Under the pieces are notes generated by a model, which had not been told where the DNA came from, did not search any database, and saw only the letters and a program-made list of their open reading frames with translations. The position numbers and the translations under genes were made by a program. 19,125 bases of DNA from CADEFF01 sp964569315. Its GTDB lineage: Bacteria > Pseudomonadota > Alphaproteobacteria > Dongiales > Dongiaceae. This document shows positions 14,514-19,125 of the stretch, one piece after another. The stretch's first letter is position 1; each line of letters starts with the position of its first letter. The stretch is taken from the NCBI GenBank assembly GCA_964569315.1, contig CAZMUZ010000072.1:1-19125 (forward strand), given 5' to 3'.

Positions 14514-14543
14514 TCCCGTCGGCGAACCTGCCGGCGAAACGGG
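14514..14543. terminator. Candidate hairpin between convergent oxygenase genes
   Basis: CCCGT (14515-14519) pairs with ACGGG (14539-14543), enclosing CGGC (14520-14523) and GCCG (14530-14533) with a bulge. It fills most of the 36-base gap between two stop codons and could end both transcripts. There is no U-tract. Confidence 0.3.
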
Positions 14544-14549
14544 GTATCG

Positions 14550-15335
14550 CTAATAGCCGTCCGGGTTGTCCGGCCACCAGCCGAGCAGCCGGCCATGGCC
14601 CTGATAGCCCATGAGGCGGCGCAGATTTTCCGGATAGCCGTCGGCGATCTCGCGCGGGATCGCGAGATAGTGATTCTCCTCCTGCCGCAGCCAGCCGAGG
14701 CTGTAGGTGTTCACCAGCCCCATGCGGGGCCGGTTCGAGCGGTTGGCCCCGCCGCCATGCCAGAGCGAGCCCATATAGAGCAGCACCGAGCCGCGCGACA
14801 TGGTCGCCTGCACGGAATCCGCATGGGTCGGCGGGCGGTTGACGTCCTTCCAGAGATGGCTGCCGAGCACCAGATGCGTCCCGCCATTCTCCAGGGTGAA
14901 GTCGTCGAGCGCCCAGTTGCCGCTGATCTGCCACTCGATGCCGGGCATGCGGATCGGATAGATGCCGTCGTCGCGATGCAGCCGCTGCGGCTCCTCCCCC
15001 GGCAGGATCTCGATCCCGGTGCAGCTCCCGATCCGGTAGTTGATGCAATGCGGCAGCAGGATCGCGTCGGCGATCGCGAGGATGCGCGGATGCGCGATCA
15101 ACTCCGCCGACCGGCGCGAACGGGCGAGGATGGCGCTCACGCGGAGCGTCTTGTAGCCGTTGAAGTCGCTCTGCGCGCCGGTGCCGTCGGAATCGAAGGC
15201 CGGGCGAAGCTCGGCCGCCACGGCATTCACCAGCGCGGGCGGCGCCAGGTCGCGGATGACGACGGCGCCATCCCGCCGCAATACGGCCAGGATCTCGGCC
15301 GTGTCGGCTGTGGCTGCGAAAGATTGCACCGTCAT
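14550..15335 (-). CDS. Phytanoyl-CoA dioxygenase (PhyH)-family oxygenase
   Basis: A 2-oxoglutarate/Fe(II) oxygenase of 261 aa, start ATG at 15335 with the purine-rich Shine-Dalgarno GGGAAGGGAG just upstream. The open frame continues over 130 codons further, but those residues show no protein character. Iron ligands are His120 and Asp122 (LHRDDG) and His193 (SLWHGGGANRS); Arg204 should bind 2-oxoglutarate. The region WALDDFTLENGGTHLVLGSHLW at 141-162 is typical of PhyH proteins. Substrate unknown: family members act on phytanoyl-CoA, ectoine, and many secondary metabolites. It is divergent, at 495 bases, from the TetR gene. A weak promoter, TTGCCC-N18-CACAAT, is visible on the minus strand at about 15386-15415. 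Confidence 0.88.
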   Translation of the reverse strand: MTVQSFAATADTAEILAVLRRDGAVVIRDLAPPALVNAVAAELRPAFDSDGTGAQSDFNGYKTLRVSAILARSRRSAELIAHPRILAIADAILLPHCINYRIGSCTGIEILPGEEPQRLHRDDGIYPIRMPGIEWQISGNWALDDFTLENGGTHLVLGSHLWKDVNRPPTHADSVQATMSRGSVLLYMGSLWHGGGANRSNRPRMGLVNTYSLGWLRQEENHYLAIPREIADGYPENLRRLMGYQGHGRLLGWWPDNPDGY

Positions 15336-15516
15336 TCCCCGACTCCCTTCCCGCCGCCGACGCAAGCCCGATCGGCGGGGCCTCGATTGTGCCGTTCCGG
15401 AGGATAGCCGGGCAAGGCCGGGGCGGAACGGCGGCGCGGGCCTCTCGCTCGATCCCGCGACAGATCGATCTTCTGCCTGGCCGGCGCTTCGACAGGGGCG
15501 GGCGTCATGCCGGGCA

Positions 15517-15573
15517 CGCCGGCTCGCCTGCATCGCGGCCGGAATCGACGGATGCGATGCAGGCGAGCCGGCG
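15517..15573. repeat. Perfect 20-bp inverted repeat, 17-base loop
   Basis: CGCCGGCTCGCCTGCATCGC (15517-15536) is exactly reverse-complemented at 15554-15573, around a 17-base loop. All 20 pairs match. There is no T-tract on either side. It may be a transcript-end hairpin, a REP-like element or the scar of a mobile sequence. Confidence 0.8.
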
Positions 15574-15735
15574 ATGGTCCGGTGGGTCGGTCCCGGGAGC
15601 GCGAGCGCGTCGATGCGGCCGTGATCGAGGATCGGCATGACGACGCCTCGGTCCTGCGGTGCGCGGAGGCGCTTGCGGCAGCGATTCCCAAGAGGGAAAC
15701 CCTGAGGAGTTGGGCCAACCCCATCGGACCGCAGA

Positions 15736-15755
15736 ATCGTTATGTCCATAACTAT
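15736..15755. promoter_or_regulatory. Candidate upstream TetR operator
   Basis: ATCGTTATG-TC-CATAACTAT is a palindrome with 8 of 9 pairs matching; its core GTTATG-TC-CATAAC is perfect. It shares ATAACTATC with the second palindrome at the tetR start, 86 bases away centre to centre. Assignment to this TetR is inference. Confidence 0.45.
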
Positions 15756-15795
15756 CTGAAATTACATTGTTATTTTAAAATTTTGTGACCTCTGC

Positions 15796-15823
15796 TTGAC
15801 GCGCCGATGTCGATGAATTAAAT
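15796..15823 (+). promoter_or_regulatory. Candidate tetR promoter with leaderless start
   Basis: TTGACG (15796-15801), a 16-base spacer and TTAAAT (15818-15823). Transcription would start about seven bases later, at or next to the A of the ATG at 15831. No Shine-Dalgarno precedes that ATG, which fits a leaderless transcript. Confidence 0.45.
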
Positions 15824-15842
15824 AACTATCATGTCAGTTAAT
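15821..15842. promoter_or_regulatory. Candidate TetR operator over the tetR start codon
   Basis: AATAACT (15821-15827) and AGTTAAT (15836-15842) form an inverted repeat with 6 of 7 pairs matching, around an 8-base centre containing the ATG. Binding here would block the promoter, giving autorepression. It shares ATAACTATC with the upstream palindrome. Confidence 0.45.
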
Positions 15843-16496
15843 AAAAACAAGAAAGCCGGCCCCAAGGGCCCGCGCTGGCGGCGGCGCAAGGATGACCGCC
15901 CCGCGGAGATCGTGGCGGCGGCGCTCGCCTGCTTTGCGGAGAAAGGCTTCGCGGCGACGCGGCTCGAGGACATCGCCGCGCGCGCCGGCGTCACCCGCGG
16001 CACGCTCTATCTCTATTTCCAGGGCAAGGAAGAGATCTTCAAGGCGGTGGTGCGGCAGTCGATCCTGCCGATCCTCGCGCGGGGCGAGGCGATGGTGGCG
16101 GCGTCGGACGAGCCTTCCGCCCGGTTGATCGCGCGCCTCATCGAGAACTTTCCCAAGGCCGTGCTCGGCTCGCCCGTATCGGCGCTGCCGAAGCTCGTCC
16201 TGACCGAGGTCGGCAATTTCCCTGACCTCGCCGAGTTCTATCTCGAGGAGGTCATCCGGCGCGGCCGGCGGTTGATCAAGGCACTCGTCAAGCGCGGCAT
16301 CGATCGCGGCGAGTTCCGGCCGGTCGATCTCGATCACGTCTTCTACTGCGCCGTGGCGCCGATCCTCCTGACCCTGCTCTGGGAACATTCCTTCAAGCCG
16401 TACGACAAGGACGGGCTCGAGCCCGATGCGATGCTGCGGGCGCATCTCGACCTGCTGCTGAACGGACTTCGGCGGGAGAGCGATCATGCGGCCTGA
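15831..16496 (+). CDS. TetR/AcrR-family transcriptional regulator
   Basis: A DNA-binding repressor of 221 aa. A basic tail (MSVNKNKKAGPKGPRWRRRK) precedes the helix-turn-helix domain at about 23-70: IVAAALACFAEKGFAATRLEDIAARAGVTRGTLYLYFQGKEEIFKAVV. This is a near-standard TetR recognition region. The C-terminal half (about 85-215) is the helical ligand-binding and dimer domain. It is the first gene of an overlapping operon with a membrane-fusion protein, ABC ATPase and ABC-2 permease, the order of E. coli cecR-ybhG-ybhF-ybhS, so it probably controls that exporter and senses a toxic compound. Its 3' end overlaps the next gene by 11 bases. Two palindromes at and before its start suggest autoregulation. 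The start lacks a Shine-Dalgarno and may be leaderless. Confidence 0.92.
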   Translation: MSVNKNKKAGPKGPRWRRRKDDRPAEIVAAALACFAEKGFAATRLEDIAARAGVTRGTLYLYFQGKEEIFKAVVRQSILPILARGEAMVAASDEPSARLIARLIENFPKAVLGSPVSALPKLVLTEVGNFPDLAEFYLEEVIRRGRRLIKALVKRGIDRGEFRPVDLDHVFYCAVAPILLTLLWEHSFKPYDKDGLEPDAMLRAHLDLLLNGLRRESDHAA

Positions 16497-17531
16497 CCGG
16501 CGCATCCTGATCGTCCTGGCGCTGGTGCTCGCGGCGGGCGGCATTTTCGCCTGGCGCTACATCGAGGCGGCGCCGGCCCATGGCGAGGAGCGTGGCTGGC
16601 TCGACCGCACCTTGGCCGTATTCGGCCTCGGCGGCGAGAGCGATCGGACGGTCTTCAGCGGCTATGTCGAGGCCGAATATGTGATGGCGGCGAGCCCGAT
16701 CGGCGGCCGGCTGATGCGGCTCGAGGTCTCGCGCGGCACCCGGGTGGAGGCCGGCGCGAAGCTCTTCGCGCTGGAAGATGTGTCGGAGCAGGCTGCGCGC
16801 GCCGAGGCCGAGGGACGGTTGTCGCAGGCCCGGGCGCTGCTGGCCGACCTCCTCACCGGCAAGCGGCAACCCGAGATCGACGCGATCGTGGCACAGCGCG
16901 CCCAGGCGCAGGCGGCGTTGAAGCAGTCCGAGGCCGAGTTCAAGCGCCAGACCGAGCTGCAGCGCGCCGGCTATGTCGCGACCAAGGGGGTCGACGATGC
17001 GCGGGCGCGGCGCGATTCCGACCTGAACCGCATCGCCGAGCTCGACGCGCAGCTCGAGGTCGCCCGCATGCCGGGGCGCGACCAGCAGATCCAGGCGGCG
17101 CAGGCGGAGGTCGCGGCCGCAAACGCGGCGCTGGAGCGCGCCGACTGGACGCTCGACCAGACGGTGGTCGAAGCGCCGGTGAGCGGGCTTGTGGTCGATA
17201 CGCTCTTCCGCCCGGGCGAGATGATCGCGCCGAACCAGCCGGTGGTGCAGCTCCTGCCGCCCGCCAACCTCAAGATCCGCTTCTTCGTGCCGGAAGCGCT
17301 GCTGGGGTCGGTCGCGGTCGGCGAGAAGGTCGAGCTGCGCTGCGACGGCTGCGCCGCGCCCATTCCGGCGACGATCCGCTTCATCGCGCCCGAGGCCGAG
17401 TTCACCCCGCCGGTCATCTATAGCCGCGAGGAACGCACCCGCCTCGTCTTCATGGCCGAGGCCTGGCCGGATTCCGATCCCGAGGCGCTGCGCGTCGGCC
17501 AGCCGGTCGATGTGACCGTCGGCCGGCCGCA

Positions 17532-17535
<4 letters not shown>
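16486..17535 (+). CDS. HlyD/YbhG-type periplasmic membrane-fusion protein
   Basis: A periplasmic adaptor of 349 aa anchored by one N-terminal helix (about 7-23). The first half of the biotinyl-lipoyl-like domain is at about 57-98 (FSGYVEAEYVMAASPIGGRLMRLEVSRGTRVEAGAKLFALED). A long alpha-helical hairpin, predicted coiled coil, runs about 99-225 and is rich in Ala, Gln, Glu and Arg. The second lipoyl half is at 227-257 (VEAPVSGLVVDTLFRPGEMIAPNQPVVQL), then the beta-barrel region. It would link the inner-membrane ABC-2 pump to an outer-membrane TolC channel. It overlaps tetR by 11 bases at its start and the ATPase gene by ATGA at its end, so the genes are translationally coupled. Confidence 0.93.
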
Positions 17536-18508
<973 letters not shown>

Positions 18509-18512
<4 letters not shown>

Positions 18513-19125
18513 TCCGTCGGGGTTTCTCCCTCAGCCGCTTCCGGGCGATGCTGGTCAAGGAATTCATCCAGATGTTCCGCGACCGGCTGACCTTCGCGAT
18601 GATGGTCGCCATCCCGATCATGCAGCTCATCCTCTTCGGCTACGCGATCAATGCCGATCCCCGCGCCCTGCCGACCGCCGTCCTCCTCGGCGACAACGGC
18701 ACCTATGCGCGCTCGGTGGTCCGCGCGCTGGAGAATTCCGGCTATTTCCGGATCGTGGCCTGGCCGGCGCGGCCGGCCGATGCCGAGAAGCTGATCCAGA
18801 GCGGCGAGGTGCAGTTCCTGGTCGATATCCCGATCGATTTCGGCCGCGACGTGCTGCGCGGCGAACGGCCGGCGATCCTGATCGAAGCCGATGCGACCGA
18901 TCCGGTCGCGACCGGCAACGCGCTCGCCGCCGCCGCCGCGCTCGACCGCACCGCCCTGATGCACGACCTCGACGGCGCGCTCGCGCCGCTGCAGCCCGGC
19001 CCCACGCCCTTCGAGATCCGGGTCCATAAGCGCTACAACCCCGAGGGCGCCACCGAATACAACATCGTGCCGGGCCTCATGGGCACGATCCTCACCATGA
19101 CGCTCGGCATGATGACCGCGGTCGC
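18509..19125 (+). CDS. ABC-2 type export permease, YbhS/YbhR-like (3' end cut off by window)
   Basis: The first 205 residues of the inner-membrane permease of the exporter; the frame is still open at the window end. It starts MIRRGFSLSRFRAMLVKEFIQMFRDRLTFAMM, with the first membrane helix at about 27-47 (LTFAMMVAIPIMQLILFGYAI). A large periplasmic segment covers about 48-183, including YAINADPRALPTAVL and HKRYNPEGATEYNIVPGL. The second helix begins at about 187 (VPGLMGTILTMTLGMMTAV). These blocks are the hallmark of the YhhJ/YbhS/YbhR permeases. The ATG overlaps the ATPase stop (ATGA). A second permease (YbhR-like) is expected just beyond the window but cannot be seen. Confidence 0.93.

Larger units (their letters stand above)
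15336..15830. other. Gene-free divergent region with inverted repeat and AT-rich promoter
   Basis: A 495-base stretch between divergent genes. From the left: leader of the PhyH gene, a perfect 20-bp inverted repeat (15517-15573), then about 100 bases of clearly AT-rich sequence (15738-15845) with palindromes and the tetR promoter. Open frames crossing it look like chance frames of GC-rich DNA; one short minus-strand piece (15567-15638) faintly resembles a cupin N-terminus. Confidence 0.6.

Noticed and set aside
15336..15749. N-terminal extension of the PhyH-family gene
   Set aside because: Arg/Pro-rich sequence with no similarity to PhyH proteins, crossing a perfect inverted repeat; a good Shine-Dalgarno supports the ATG at 15335.
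15772..15781. ATTTTAAAAT palindrome upstream of tetR
   Set aside because: A 10-bp AT palindrome is expected by chance in an AT-rich patch and lacks the ATAACTATC element of the two better palindromes.

Overview
The window reads as a GC-rich (roughly two thirds G+C by eye) chromosomal segment of an alphaproteobacterium. The evidence is the tight ATGA-coupled operons, the codon usage, the family repertoire (CHASE2 cyclase, stand-alone BLUF protein, pabB-pabC pair, TauD and PhyH oxygenases) and one exact CtrA-type box (TTAA-N7-TTAA). The order is not clear from sequence alone; Rhodospirillales- or Hyphomicrobiales-like is a guess. No rRNA, tRNA, CRISPR array, insertion sequence or phage gene was seen.

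Layout. (1) Positions 1-4092, plus strand: the end of a dipeptide/oligopeptide-type ABC importer operon, with two permeases, a fused double ATPase and an HSL-type alpha/beta hydrolase, overlapping or closely spaced. No substrate-binding protein lies inside the window. (2) 4187-6396, plus: pabB and pabC, the chorismate to p-aminobenzoate branch of folate synthesis, coupled by an ATGA overlap. (3) 6443-9052, minus: a large CHASE2 class III nucleotide cyclase, convergent with pabC, whose catalytic domain is split by an insert carrying Sel1-like repeats. (4) 9368-10810, plus: a TolC-family outer-membrane protein. (5) 10841-11308, minus: a DUF3574 lipoprotein, divergent from a short BLUF blue-light sensor (11551-11988, plus), with the CtrA-type box between them. 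(6) 12038-12550, minus: an exported monohaem cytochrome c, divergent from a class II aldolase/adducin-family gene and a TauD-type dioxygenase (12797-14513, plus). An exact CRP consensus sequence lies between them. (7) 14550-15335, minus: a PhyH-family dioxygenase, convergent with the TauD gene. (8) 15336-15830: a 495-base gene-free stretch with a perfect 20-bp inverted repeat and an AT-rich promoter/operator region. (9) 15831-19125, plus: tetR, a membrane-fusion protein, an ABC ATPase and an ABC-2 permease (cut by the window end), all overlapping, in the order of the E. coli cecR-ybhG-ybhF-ybhS locus.

How they may work together. The last operon looks like a TetR-controlled efflux pump that represses itself through two related palindromes; the TolC protein could be its outer-membrane partner, though it is not linked. 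The cyclase is predicted to make cAMP (Lys/Ser at the purine-specifying positions), and the CRP-like site 3.6 kb away suggests a local cAMP-responsive promoter pair; this is inference. The most unusual item is the Sel1-repeat insertion inside the cyclase catalytic fold.
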